The notes below the pieces were generated by a model. That model had not been told where the DNA came from and searched no databases. It saw only the letters and a list, made by a program, of their open reading frames with translations. The position numbers and the translations under genes are program-made. Positions 1 through 22,502 of a stretch of 64,000 nt of DNA are shown one piece after another; the first letter of the stretch is position 1; each line of letters opens with the position of its first letter. This stretch comes from Whitmania pigra (taxonomy: Eukaryota > Annelida > Clitellata > Hirudinida > Haemopidae): assembly GCA_021613335.1 (NCBI GenBank), contig JAJTWR010000428.1, positions 460,001 to 524,000 of the forward strand, written 5' to 3'.

Positions 1-120
1 AGTTTCATAACCATCATCATCACCACAATAATCACCACCATTATCAATATCATTAACATCATCATCACCATCATCACCACAATAATCACCACCATTAGCG
101 AAATCATTAACATCTATTGA
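1..120. repeat. ATC/CAC trinucleotide microsatellite
   Basis: The window opens in an imperfect tract of ATC, ACC and ATT triplets, including a repeated block around the words caccacaataatcacca. No reading frame here looks like a protein. Confidence 0.75.
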
Positions 121-1288
121 TCATACGATGTAATGCGGTAATGATGATGAACATCGTTTTCGAAGGCCGTTTCTAAAAACAGACACCAACCAAAGCAAAA
201 ACCATCACGTTTCGACCTAATTTCACCTTCTCTCATTGGCCAATTTATTGATGGGTGATGATGACGATCTTCGTCACAGTATGTCCTTCATTCGGTGTCT
301 TTTGTTGGCCTGGTTTTAAAATTCCTAAACGAGTCACGTAGGCCAATAGAAAAGCCTTGACCCATTTCTTCTAGTCCCTATTGGCTGGGGGATAATCTTT
401 CAATTTCCAAACCGTATACCGCTCAGGCTTAGTCTTTGCTATGTTTACGACGCGAGGCTTAACAAGTTGGTTGGTTGGATGGGTGAATGCATGAAAGAGT
501 GAATGAATGAAAGAGTGAATGAATGAATGAACAGACCGACCTTGAAAATAAAAAACACAGCGATTGCGCAACAACAATTATTTTGCAATTACTGGTGTTT
601 GTAAATCGTAATCGTTTTGCATAATTACGCCATCGTCATCGTCATCATCGTCACCGGTCACATTTCTAGCCGCAGTGTCTGGCTTCGTAATAAATTTGGT
701 TCTAATTAAATGTGGGTCAAATTGTTAAAGGTTGTAAGCACATCAAAACAACACCGGTGATGATGATGACGATAGGAACTGAATTTTTGTAACCTTGAAA
801 TAGTTACTTGTTGTTATTAAATGTTATAAACTTATTACGTTCAATGATAACAATGTTTAAAAAAATAATAATTATTTATTACATTATAAATAATAATAAT
901 AATTATTGATGTAACTTACTTTTGTGCAATTATAACTGGCTCAATGGTAATGGTCGGACCCATGTAATTTATAAAAATCACATGAACGAATGAAATCTTG
1001 AGGGAAGTCATCAATTACATTTTCATAATAATAATTAAGAATCATACTTTAAATAAGAATAATAAATAAATTATTTCTAGTATACTTTTGACATGATTAA
1101 TAACAATTCTCCAAGCATAATTAATATTCACACTTTTCTCTTAATGAGCAATTATCGCATTTAACAACGTATTAAACTAATTGATGGCAAATGCAATTTA
1201 TAATCATCTACATTTATAACATATAACAACTCAAGCACAAAAACTGATTAATCGAGTGGCCACAACAGGCTCATCTCTTCATTACTAC

Positions 1289-1319
<31 letters not shown>

Positions 1320-1465
1320 ATAAGACCTCATTATTACTATTAGTACTACTAGCTTATGGTTAATAATGTATTAGCGATGGCCTACTCCGCATGTGTCACG
1401 TACTTCAAGACTTGGTCAAGAATTAATTAACTCGAGTGACCGCTGTGCCAGTAATTAACAGTTCG
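121..1465. other. AT-rich spacer, no gene seen
   Basis: AT-rich sequence with short TTA and GAATGAAT runs (about 1283-1318 and 480-535). The open frame at 371-577 on the minus strand is made by the GAATGAAT run and has no recognisable domain. I see no exon-like segment with splice signals. Confidence 0.5.
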
Positions 1466-1489
1466 GGTGGGAATAACTTTCAACATGTC

Positions 1490-1725
1490 TACCATCACCA
1501 TCACCAACATCACAACGACCGACTAATCACCATCATACCACCATCACCATCATATCACCATTACCATCATACCACCATTACCATCATACCACCATTACCA
1601 TCATACCACCATTACTATCATACCACCATTACCATCATACCACCATCACCATCATATCACCATCACCATCATATCACCATTACCATCATACCACCATTAC
1701 CATCATACCACCATCACCAACCATT
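1490..1725. repeat. Minisatellite of ACCATCATACC units
   Basis: Tandem array of 12- to 24-bp variants of ACCATCATACC/ACCATTACCATC. The open frame through it reads only His, Tyr, Thr, Ile and Pro in step with the repeat, so it is not taken as coding. Confidence 0.8.
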
Positions 1726-2177
1726 CACAAATGTAAACACCACCTTCAACCCAAAACTCCTCTGTACAGAAGCTGGCAACAAATGAAAGGTTCACAAGAA
1801 ACATTGAAACGACAACTCGAACAATGCCAGCTCGTGTAAACTTACCCGATCCAAATGATTTTAAACTTTTTTAAAACAACGAACAAAAGAAACTAAAAAG
1901 AATTGAAATGATTGGTAACTAAAATTAGAACAAATTAGTGACGTGTTTGATTGATTGGCCAAAAGGACAGCTAAGTACCACGAGACAAAATGAAATGCAA
2001 ATCACAAAAAGTCTTGGCCGAAGTGAACTGTAATAGCGAACGTTGGTGAAAAATGTGGCCACTCAAACATACAATCTTCAAACAAAATGTCTGGTCACTC
2101 AAACATGTTAAACCAAAAAATCTATTCCACGAGAAGGAATCGACCCGTGGCTCTTCGTCCCTCGGCTCAGTACCCCC

Positions 2178-4943
<2,766 letters not shown>

Positions 4944-5170
4944 GTTTCTTTGTGAACTTTTTCTTTACAGATTCCTAAGATCCCAGCTCTGTGATTTCAA
5001 AAAGATGTGAATGTCAAATTTTCAAGCCGGTCTTACTATCTCAAAACCAGGACTAAAATACATTTTAATCGTTCGAACTTAACGGAATTTAAAAAAAAAT
5101 CAAATTAATTGCAAAATTACACAAAACCTTGCAATGAACAACCTCCAAATAGATAAAACTTGCACTCACC

Positions 5171-5225
5171 GTGCGATACGATATGGTGTTGCGATGATTT
5201 TTATCACGAAGGATGTGATGTTCGG
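5171..5225 (-). other. Candidate TALDO1 5' UTR exon end
   Basis: On the minus strand a strong donor, CACG|GTGAGTGC, lies at 5169/5170 about 230 bases upstream of the TALDO1 start, and AG acceptors occur between it and the ATG. This suggests a spliced 5' UTR. Only the donor is visible; the upstream edge is a guess. Confidence 0.25.
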
Positions 5226-6174
5226 TAATTTAAACTTATAAATCAACTTCTATTTTTTAAATTGTGAACTGAAATTAATTTCTTTAATTAAAATACTATT
5301 TATTAATTTATGACTTACGGGTTTCCAGCAAATTACATCAAAAAACATTCATCATGTTCATAATGTTAACTTCTGTTCAAATGTCTGTCAACATGTTACA
5401 AAATTTAAAAATTATAATTTATATTCTAAAATTACAGGAATAACTTAAATTGTCTTGCTTAAATTAAATTAAAAACAACTGATCTTAAGATATGCTGACT
5501 TATGGTGTAATTTTCAATCTTACATTCACTTTCATCTCAAAATGTGCAAGTAATTTGTAAATTTACTCAAACATCTGTACAAAACGATTTGATTAGCTTT
5601 GTTAATCAAATTAGCTCATCATTTGATCAATTATCTGCTGATAATTTGCATCCGAACGATGCTTTTACAATATTTGACAAGAGATTTGAATAAGTTACCA
5701 CACTTATTACGTAGTGTAGTTTTGAGATATTGTAAACAGGAGAGTGCTTTTCTTTGATGTAAGATATGTCGTAAAAACATGCATACAAATTTGGTAATTA
5801 CAATGACTTTAAGACTTTTTACTTTTCGATTTTTAATAAATGATGATTTTGATGAGAGGTTTTAAAATTTTCAAGCTCGGAAAATGTTAGCGAAAATAAC
5901 CTAAACAAATAAATTGAAAAAAAGTATTGAATGAGTTTTTAGCTTGTCGATCACCTGTTGTGAGCAAATATTGTGAGCGTGATCATCAACAGTATTTAGA
6001 AATCTTTCAAACTATTTGTACACCTGAATCATTTATTTAAAAATTAATTAATAAAAAATTTAATTTATCTTCAAAACGCAGGTTAACCGTTGAATCGAAA
6101 GGCAGCAAATCTATGATTCAATAATAAATAATTATATAATAATAATAATAAAAATATAATAATAAAAGACATAC
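5226..6174. other. AT-rich spacer, no gene seen
   Basis: Very AT-rich sequence without exon-like segments, repeats of note or RNA genes that I can recognise. Confidence 0.5.
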
Positions 6175-7655
6175 AAAGATATTAAAACAGGTGTTTCAAA
6201 GCGAATGTAAACAAATCCATCGCCATCGTACGGTTTGTTCAGTCGATTGAGAACGTGAGCTGACTGAAGGATGAGCAACAATATTTATTAATAATAATAA
6301 TATGAATAATTCATAAATTCATTTATTATTAATAATAATAACATAAATAATTCATAAATTCATTTAATAACAACAACATAAATAATTCATAAATTCATTT
6401 ATTAATAATAACAATAATCAAATAAACGTTGGAATAATATTTATTGGTAATCATTTAATCATAAAAACCATATCTTCACATAATTACTTTAATTTTTAAT
6501 TTAATTTGATAATTGTAATATTTCTTCCACAAATGATTGTGGTAACAAGTACAATACTACTGGACCATCAACATCTCTCATATCTTAACAGCCCACAATC
6601 ATAACCAGAACAGTGGTTCATAACAGTTAACCATTAATAATTAACACTAACAAATTTCAGAAGGGCACATAATTAAGGATTTACGAATTGTCTCATCAGT
6701 CAGACAAAATAAGGGAATTGTTGAAAAATTTCCTGGTGCCAAGATATTTCAATGCAAACTGATCGGATCCATTTATTGGCCTCAGTTGTTTGTGAATTTT
6801 GTACCCTTTGATGTGACAAGAACCTTCGAAAACCTTTCTAGAAAAGACGGCCATATTTACCCCGGGCAATATTAGGGATATTCAATCTTTGAAGTGTGTC
6901 CCCGCAAGAAGAAAAATAATGAATAAAGAGGGAAGGGCTACCAAGGGATTGGTGACCTAATTTCAGGGGTTGTGAAAACTCACCCATGATATTTAGAAGG
7001 ATTCATACTGGAATATGAATCGACTTATGTATGAAATATTTCTTATTTCATTGAATTGATATCTTAAATTATATAAATGCTTAAATATTTGAAAATATAA
7101 ATTTAAAACCACATACCACGGTTTATTGAAATTATTATTTCGTCAATTACGGAGATTTAAAATAAAAATTGATCTGAACATATTTTCGTAGGAAATGAAG
7201 TCCGCAAATAGAATAGGAACATATTTTTGGGGAGTTGATAGGATGTTTTTGCCTGGATGCATGTCGCGAGCGTGTCAAAAGAAATTTAAATTATGAAATT
7301 ATCACCACATTTCTATATTTATTTATTAGTAATAACTAATTAAATACGAAATTTTTAGTATTAATAATTATAAATATAATTATCATTTTGGATAAGTATA
7401 CCTTAATCTCAATTTTAACTTTTACTATTGACATAAATTTGCAATATCGCAAGGGGAATCTAGAAATTTTGTTGAAGTTTTATTAAATTATTGTGAATTT
7501 AAATTTCGGTGGCAAAATAATTTAAGCAAAATTTTTTTAAAAAGTCGTCATCATCACCAGTTGTCTATGGAAAGCAAATAAGAGAGTTTCCCTACCTTTA
7601 GAGCAAACATGGTCACATCTTCATCAATACCAGACTGGTATTCATCAATTAAGAT
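6175..7655 (-). CDS. Two candidate exons of an unidentified gene
   Basis: Two short segments look coding in an otherwise empty AT-rich region. The upstream one, 7596-7655, has acceptor AACAG|ATC and donor AAAG|GTAGGG and encodes 20 residues containing DEYQSGIDEDVTMFALK. The downstream one, 6175-6263, has acceptor CCTTCAG|TCA and donor CTTT|GTATGT and encodes a segment with VLNRLNKPYDGDGFVYIRF. The phases match if they are adjacent (0 to 0). I do not recognise the family and see no start, stop or further exon, so this may be an internal piece of a larger gene or a chance pairing. Confidence 0.3.
6283..6420. repeat. Three tandem copies of a ~45-bp AT-rich unit
   Basis: The word AATTCATAAATTCATTTA recurs three times at roughly 45-bp spacing, separated by ATA/AAC triplet runs. 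Confidence 0.75.
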
Positions 7656-7659
7656 CTGT

Positions 7660-8868
7660 TATTATAAATATTATAATCCGAAATTATAAATAATAATGTA
7701 ATAATAATAATAATTATTATTATTATTGCTGAAACAGTCATCAATAATCATCCGTCATAAATTCACAAGCACCGATTTCTAGATAGCACAAAAAACTATC
7801 ATTAATAATTGATGAATATTGTTTATAGTATTATTATCCATACTATGAATAATCAATGAATATTATTCATTGTCGTCATCATTATCAATATTAAAGATTA
7901 ATCAATGAATATTACTCATTACCATAACTAGCTATGGGCCATTTTTGGTTAGTCGTGAACAGTGAACATTTGCACAAACAGAAAAAAAATCAAAGCCTTT
8001 GAACATGTTTTGAGGACAAAAATCTTTTGGACGACGATTGCATAACTTGAAGGAACGATGCCATAATCATGGTGCAGTGATCTTGTACTCGCTAGCTGGG
8101 CGGTCTGGACTTATTTCGTAGCCTCGAGGGAAATTCATAATGTTTTGCTAATATTATACTTGAAGTATTTTGTTATAATTATTATTATTATTGTTATTAT
8201 TATTATTATTGTTATTATTATTATAATTATAATTATTATTATTATTATTATCATCATAAAAAAATTTAATTTAATAATTATTATTTTAATTAAGAGTTTT
8301 ATAGAATTCATTGCAGGCGTACTAAGTAATAGATGTCTGCAGTGTTTTTTTCATAATAATTAATTTAACTATTAAATGTCAAAATAGATAATAACGTGAA
8401 TATTGTCTATTAATTATACCACCTTTATTTACTTCATAAAATGCTTATCGACATGAGATGAAACTACAGGAAGCTTTTACGTTAACAGAGCACCTTTCAA
8501 ATATACAATAAGATAATCAATGTTTTTAATAAACATGTCTCTAATCGTACAACCAGTCTGACAACTCTCTATTCCGGAAGTTGCACGCTATTGGATGTCG
8601 GACTGTCACAAAAAAATGCCGGCGACCAATGAGATGAGGGCGCCATAGAAATGTTCAACGGAATAGGCGTGTCTGAATTTACAAATCGAGTGATCATTTT
8701 TAATTCACAGATCCCGTAGCGTCAAAGATGAAATCACTAGGTCAAGCCAGATTAATAATGGCCGCTGAACTAACGCTAATGGTCTAGACAATAGACACAT
8801 GCTACCAGACAATGATCAATGTTTCCATCGATGTTGCATAAGAAAGACTTCAGAGGAATGCATATTAA
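7660..8868. other. Spacer upstream of the PRDM13-type gene
   Basis: Holds a TTA/TTG microsatellite at about 8175-8250 and two less AT-rich patches (about 8030-8130 and 8560-8660). Neither patch gives a convincing exon or a structured RNA that I can name. Part of this stretch may be the promoter of the gene that follows. Confidence 0.4.
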
Positions 8869-16428
<7,560 letters not shown>

Positions 16429-16429
16429 T

Positions 16430-16545
16430 GATGATGACTATGATGATGTTGCTGATGATGATGACTATGATGATGTTGCTGATAATAATGATGATGATGT
16501 TACTGATGCTAATGATGATGTTGAAGATGAACATGATGATGCTGG
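16430..16545. repeat. ATGATG repeat in the PRDM13 3' UTR
   Basis: Tandem variants of GATGATGATGACTATGATGATGTTGCT directly after the PRDM13-type stop codon. A plus-strand frame over it is a repeat artefact. Confidence 0.7.
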
Positions 16546-16837
16546 AGAGTTTATGTTTGTACCTTGACCGAAAATGTTCGAAAACGCTTTAACGTTGCTT
16601 AACTGTTCATTGTTGTGCGTTCGTAATTTTATAATAATAATAATAATTTATTGAATATTTAATTACTAAAACTTAAGTTATTATTTCATGATTTAATTAA
16701 TATAGTCGGTTTATATTTTTCATGCTCATCTCAAAATCAAATACAAACTTTTCATGGCCGATTCGCCAAAAGCCACACACAAACAGCCAACAGTATTAGA
16801 AAGACTCAGCATGTGATTCAATCACTTTTTGTATTTT

Positions 16838-16851
16838 AATAAAGCTTTATT
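16838..16851. terminator. Palindromic poly(A) signal for two convergent genes
   Basis: AATAAAGCTTTATT is a perfect palindrome that reads AATAAA on both strands. It lies about 410 bases after the plus-strand PRDM13 stop and about 180 bases after the minus-strand paralogue stop, so it could serve both mRNAs. Confidence 0.55.
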
Positions 16852-17030
16852 ATAAACATTTCCAAAAGTCATTGAATTAAAATTGTTGTATTTCACACAA
16901 ACCACAAATTTTTTTTTTTTATAAAACAAACAACCACAATTTCATTAAACAAAACCATCTACTATGACTCATCGTCACTTTTACCTTTAACTTAACCTGA
17001 ACTTTAACCTCTACCCCCACATCAGCCACC

Positions 17031-18638
17031 CTAAACGACCTTCAAGCTAACCCAAGCACCGGGGCCTGGATGAGATTTTTTGACGTGGTTTGTGAATTTT
17101 CTCCGCCCCTCGAAAGACTTTTGGCAGACATTGCACTGGAATTCCTTAGTGTACTGGGGATGTTTTTTCTCGTGTTTTATGAGGTTACTCGGGTCAGAGT
17201 ATCCCTTGTTGCAGAATCGGCACCTGAGCGGTTTTTCCCGCGTGTGGCTCCTCTGATGGATGTTCAAGTCGTGTTTCTTGAAGAAAGCCTTTCCGCAGAA
17301 TTTGCAGATTTTGTCCTTTCGTTTGAAAAGTGGAAGGGATGGATCTTGGTTTTCGATTTCCTGGGTTAAATCTGGAGTGCTGACGTTGCTAGATTTGCAA
17401 CTGTTGTCACTGTTGTTGTTGTTGTTGTTGTTGCTGGATGAGCTTTTGATAATGTCAGCTTTGATTTTTTCGTTTCGGCAGTCTTTGTCTTCAATTGTTT
17501 GACGGTAGTAATTAGTATTATTGTATTTCATTTCTCGGTCGTAAACATTGTCGTTGTAGTAAGCGATTTTGAATTCTTCAGGAATTACGTGATCTGGTCG
17601 CATGGAGTAAGAACTCATTACACAACCTGGACTGATATTAAGACCAATAAGATTGCAGGGATATAGGTCATGACCTCTACTCGCGATTTGCACTGGCTGA
17701 TGGTGATGGATGAGATAATGTGACTTCCAATGATTCGGTTGCATGAAAGTTGTCTGACAAGATTTGCATTCGTATCTGCCGTTGACTGTAGAAATAAAAT
17801 TATATTTATTTTAAATCAGTAAGTTATTTAAATTATTAACATTAAGATAACGATTAGCCTGAAGAAATATTATCGTCATAATAATAATAATAATACGACC
17901 GTAAAGAATGACAAAATAATATTACCTATGGAGCTCAAGTGTACCGTGGAAATTCCCAACATGATAGCAAACGAGTTGTCAAACCAAGCAAATAGTTCTT
18001 CATTCTGGCAAATCGTTCTCGAACTTCTCAGCTCCAGTTGTCCAAACCTCGTCAGGTAAATGCTGACGTTTTGTTCCAAGAAGTTACCTGCCGGTTTTAT
18101 GAAACTCGTCCAAGCGTGACGGTCGTGTAAAAGGTCACCTGTTGTAACGCAGGCGACGTTTGGATGGATATCTACCTGTAGAAGGATGTTTCAAGCATTC
18201 AGTAATCAAGTAATATAGTAAGTTAAATAATATCGATAAAAGATTTTAGTCTGTTTATATTAAAAATAAAAACTTCTCATAAAATCGTTTGTAAATCGGT
18301 GCGTAACTTAAGAAAAACCTTACCAAAACATGAAGAGGTTATGATAATATTACTGAAATTGTAATTTAAATGCTCACCCTCAATAAATTCTGATTGTCCA
18401 TCGCCATCTTGTCACCATTTTCCGACCTCAGAAGAAATTCCAACAAATCCACCAGTCCCCCTAAAAGAACTTTGGCAGCGACGGCGGTCGAGGTGTAAAC
18501 CCCCGTGTACTTTCTCGTTGTGACCGATTTTTTCAATGCTTGACTCATCATTTCTTGAGATTTTCTGCAAGTTAATTTATTATTATTTATTATCTCATTC
18601 GGTCGAGTGTTATTGATTATGGCACTTGATTCTGACAT
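17031..18638 (-). CDS. Divergent PRDM13 paralogue
   Basis: Three exons in coding order, 18378-18638, 17926-18175 and 17031-17785, keep phase and give 421 residues from an ATG at 18638. The middle exon holds a PR domain: WTSFIKPAGNFLEQNVSI is followed by a segment ending EELFAWFDNSFA, in the same layout as the neighbouring PRDM13. The last exon opens with a lone finger (YECKSCQTTF...HYLIHHH), followed by a low-complexity Asn/Ser linker and three C2H2 fingers (CKFCGKAFFKKHDLNIHQRSH, then CRFCNKGYSDPSNLIKH, then CNVCQKSFEGRRKFTNH). The 1+3 finger plan, the DPSNL core and the exon phases match the plus-strand gene, so I infer a local duplicate with faster change. An alternative start after an acceptor at 18565 is possible. 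Confidence 0.88.
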
Positions 18639-19350
18639 AAACTCAAATATATATCTATTCTATATATCTAATACATCTACATATCTATATATCATAATTT
18701 GTACAGACTTGAAAAAGTGCCAAGTCCATTTTACTTCATCCTCTAGCACAATGAAGAGCTAATAATAATCTGGCTATGTCTTCTAACAATAAGTACCTTT
18801 TTGATAATTTTCCAGAATCAATCGAAATATAGCCGAAATTATTGTTCACCCAAATACCAGGATTTAAATGAACAAATTTGTCTTAAATAGCATTATTTTT
18901 ACTACAAACTTCAAAGTGCACACAAGTTACCTTTAAAATGAGATGAATGCTTGTAAACGTACCCCAATATAATTACGTAATTACAACACCAGACGTGTGC
19001 CATAAAACTTCAGTTACGCGCGCTTCCCAGTGAGTTACAAAATCGTTATTTCCCTTTACCTTCATCTCCGACAACTGGTTCGATAAACTGTTGAAGAAAT
19101 TAAATTTTTTATTGGAAGAAATTAAATTTTTTATTGGAAGAAATTACAGCACTAAACCACATTTAGTCTACCATCTAGTTTAACCATCTTTGCTTAAAGT
19201 TAACACCATTTCGAAGATCAAGCGAACGATTCAAGCCTATTTAGCACGTCGTCTGATGGATTTGGCGGGTTTCTTTGGAAATGAAAGCTTTGGAAGGACG
19301 CAATTGTGCCAGTTTTTTTTAAATAAATAAATTTTTTGCCACGCAAATAT
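18639..19350. other. Spacer between PRDM13 paralogue and LINE
   Basis: No exon-like segment. A 22-bp unit around AAATTTTTTATTGGAAGAA is tandemly repeated at 19095-19145. Confidence 0.5.
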
Positions 19351-19765
19351 TTTAATGTCATCAGGAAGACGAAAGTGTGCAGCATTTCCTCATGGAATGT
19401 CCGGCCCAGCCTGCCCTGAGGAGAGAAATTAAAATGTCTACAAATCTATCCGATATGAAGTCCATGCTTAGCAATCCAGCAAGTGTGGACATCATTTATC
19501 GGTGGATCTGCAAAAATATTATTAATTGCGGCTTACTATAAGCCCTTTACAATTTTACTATAATTAATTCATTTTACAGACTTTATTTGAATCCACGTTA
19601 ATAATTGTCCATTCTTGTGGGTTTAGTTATGGTCTTCGTCCGTTTAAGTTCGGAGACTACTTGGATCTATTTTATTATTCTAATACTTTTCATTTTTTCT
19701 AACTTACTAACTAAAGTCCAAATCATCTGAGTTATGCAACGGACTATAATCAAATAAATAAATAA
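19351..19765 (+). mobile_element. 5'-truncated LINE, C-terminal end
   Basis: The conceptual reading EDESVQHFLMECPAQPALRR at about 19365-19425 is the zinc-knuckle-like end (HFLMEC) of non-LTR reverse transcriptases, and a stop follows at about 19540. The 3' UTR ends in a (AAAT)n tail. The words GCAAATAT at 19343-19350 and 19766-19773 are a possible 8-bp target duplication. The last ~60 bases recur at 50434-50496. Confidence 0.8.
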
Positions 19766-20039
19766 GCAAATATCAATTACAAATGAGGAAAGTGTAAGAT
19801 AAAAGGCGAATTACTAATTTAATTCATTAAATTAATTAATGCAATTATATTTTTAAGCTTATTTAAGAATTTATTAATGGCATACTCGATGCATCATCGC
19901 TCAATTTTCATTCTAAATTCGAGAGTTTTATGAACTTTGTTTATTAATTGTAATTCATTAATTAGAATCAATTGAAACAAATTTTAATTAATATGCCTTT
20001 AATAACTTTAAATTTAAACAAACATATAAACAATAAAAA

Positions 20040-20131
20040 AGTTTTACTCACTAAAAACATTTGTTTACAAAACTGTATACTTCGGTGTTTGAGCGGTCAT
20101 CTTGCGTTGGATTGACATTGCATAATCACAG
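20040..20131 (+). other. Candidate 5' UTR exon of the 20771 gene
   Basis: The strong donor TCACAG|GTGAGTTCG at 20131/20132 and an acceptor-like AAATCTCAG immediately before the ATG at 20771 suggest a 5' UTR intron of about 640 bases. The upstream limit is unknown. Confidence 0.35.
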
Positions 20132-20770
20132 GTGAGTTCGTAACAATCAAGTATTATTAATTATAATGTATAACTATTTTCTGCAAAGTTTACGTATCAG
20201 CTGAATTAATTGCACGCGAATTCAATGCACAATTTCGCAAACAAATGTGGTTTTAAAATCACGGAGCTTCATCTTAGAAGCAAAACGTTTTATAGAAATT
20301 TGAACTAAGAAACAATTTTGACACGACCCCTCGATAGAGACATGAACTTGAGAATCCATTTGCTGTTTATTTTTGGTCCGAACTAATTTGAATATTCATA
20401 TTGCGGACACATGACACATGGGTGTATGTATTGAAGACACCTGTTGATCTACTTAAGTGGATTGATATTACCTGTAGTTTAAGTGTTCGAATAATTTGCT
20501 AAAATCTAGTCTGCAATGAATTTTTGAAATTGTTCAAAAGTGGGAAAATTATTTTTAATGTTTTTAAGTCGGTTTGAAACCTAAGAATGATTTTTGTTGT
20601 ACGTTCATACGTTGTGTGTTAAATTATTAATTCAGCCAATTTAATAAAATAATTGTTATTTTAAAAGAAATTTTTTATAACCACGTTAAAATATACTCGA
20701 TCTTCAGTCCATTTACTTTATTTATTTATTAAAATTTTAAAGACCAAGAAATTCGATACCAAATCTCAGC

Positions 20771-21931
20771 ATGTCTCGGTCTAATGTGATCAGATATTCC
20801 ATGACTGAATCGTGGTTGGACGTCCATTCGGAATACTTTTTCAAACGCAACCGATTCAAAGAACCTTCTCAAGCACTTGAATGTGACTTCTACAGTCTCG
20901 AAAGATCACCGTCCAGTTCCAGTTCCAGTGAGGATTCAGCTGCAGAAAGGGTTCCAGGTTTGAAAGACGAGGTACCAATCAATCAACATCTACCAGGCCA
21001 TTTGACGCACGAAAATGGTCTCATTCTACGTGCTATTCGCGGCAAGAAGGCCTCTTTATGCTCAGATTCTGGCAAAGACGATTCGACGCAGTTTTTCGAC
21101 AGCAACTCCAAATGTTTCAGCTCCAAATCTTCTCGATCGAGTTTCTTGACTTGTCGACAGTTTCCTTTGGACTGGATTCCAAGGCAGGACAAAGAACAGA
21201 GTAAATCGTGTCGACTGGAGACAAGACTAGTTATTCCACCGCCGAAACCACCGAGGCTGAGCATTCCACCTCAAAAGCCACCGAGAAGGATCAAGGACAA
21301 ACAAGAATCTCAACCAGACTTCGACGAGAAAGCCAATTGTTCCTGTTTAAGTTGGTTTTTGAAAATTTTCAAAGCATCTAGCGTAAATTCAACAGCAATA
21401 AATTCCCTTAACTCAGAGCTCTGCAGTTCGAATCTTGGTGAAACAGCCAATCCAGGTAATGACTCGACCTCGGCTGCACCCAGAAATCAAAGAGAGGCTT
21501 CAATGAGCTCTAAAAGTAGCATCCAATCAATACAAGTCCCAAGGCCGTTTGAACGAACCCACTTTGGCGTTGCTGCCAACGACGACGACAGCGGCAGTGA
21601 AGCCAGCTACTGTGACGGCCGCTCAGACATAAATTCCGAGTGGTCTGAAAACTCGTTAGGGGTTGGAATTGCCACTCCGTTGAATCTCGACCCCCTGTTC
21701 ACGACACCAGAACCCCCGAGCAAAATCATTACACCTGCCGGGACTGTCAAAAAGACTCCGGAATGTTTTAAATCAAAATGCAATCCGCATGCAATTCGTC
21801 AAATGGAAAGACTCGATGGCTTGGAACACACCAGGTATAAATTGAACATGGAAACAGAGTTTAAACCTGCATGTGGTAGAAATTTATTGAGTGCGTTTGA
21901 CAAAGTGGCCGTTATGAGAATTGCATTTTGA
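20771..21931 (+). CDS. Unknown Ser-rich protein, family member 1
   Basis: A single uninterrupted reading frame of 386 residues, starting at an ATG right after an acceptor-like AG; AATAAA follows at 21972. I do not recognise the product. It has a Ser-rich stretch (RSPSSSSSSEDSAAE, residues about 45-60), a doubled proline-basic motif (PPPKPPR and PPQKPPR, about 155-172) that resembles SH3 ligands, and a short Cys-rich patch (CSCLSWFLKIFK). There is no signal peptide or membrane segment. Its last ~80 residues, with TP..NLDPL..TP and LEHTRYK...EFKPACGRNLLSAFD, are clearly related to the end of the next gene. Codon use and length make it a real gene; function is unknown. Confidence 0.8.
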   Translation: MSRSNVIRYSMTESWLDVHSEYFFKRNRFKEPSQALECDFYSLERSPSSSSSSEDSAAERVPGLKDEVPINQHLPGHLTHENGLILRAIRGKKASLCSDSGKDDSTQFFDSNSKCFSSKSSRSSFLTCRQFPLDWIPRQDKEQSKSCRLETRLVIPPPKPPRLSIPPQKPPRRIKDKQESQPDFDEKANCSCLSWFLKIFKASSVNSTAINSLNSELCSSNLGETANPGNDSTSAAPRNQREASMSSKSSIQSIQVPRPFERTHFGVAANDDDSGSEASYCDGRSDINSEWSENSLGVGIATPLNLDPLFTTPEPPSKIITPAGTVKKTPECFKSKCNPHAIRQMERLDGLEHTRYKLNMETEFKPACGRNLLSAFDKVAVMRIAF

Positions 21932-22502
21932 ATTGTGGTTGAAGACCAATCTGTGAAATTTCGTTTGTGGAAATAAACGTCACAATAAAGATAATTAGGT
22001 TGTTATTTGTTATTTATAGCATGTTTGTCCTGTTGACATTACTCCCGTATTATGATGTTACAATCCTTCTAATGCACGTTGTTGTATGCAAGTGTAAATG
22101 TTTCTTTTCATGAGGAATGGCTATGTTCTTGCTTGAGAATTTATTGACAAGTTTGTATAAGTTCGTCATCAATTTGTATGACAATAATAAATTGTTTTAA
22201 TAACTGTTTTTTTTTTTGAAAAAAATGCCTTTTTTCGCTGAAACAAAATAAGCTAATATAATAATTTATAAATATATTAATACCTAATTTAATATAATAT
22301 ATGTGTAATATAATAATAATAATAAGTGTAATATATTCGGTATCTTTTTGTTAATGCTGAAGGGTTATTGTTAACCTATTAATAATTTTTTGCCTGGTTC
22401 TATGCAGAAATCCAAAATATCGTCAAAGATTAACTTAAAAAATATTTTCTAAATAATTACAAAAAAAAACAAAACAATAAAATCATAATTCCAAAAATAA
22501 AT

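Noticed and set aside
8030..8140. GC-richer patch, possible small RNA or first exon
   Set aside because: I compared it with U1, U2, U4 and tRNA features from memory and found no match; the ATG frame ends after 23 codons without a donor of good quality.
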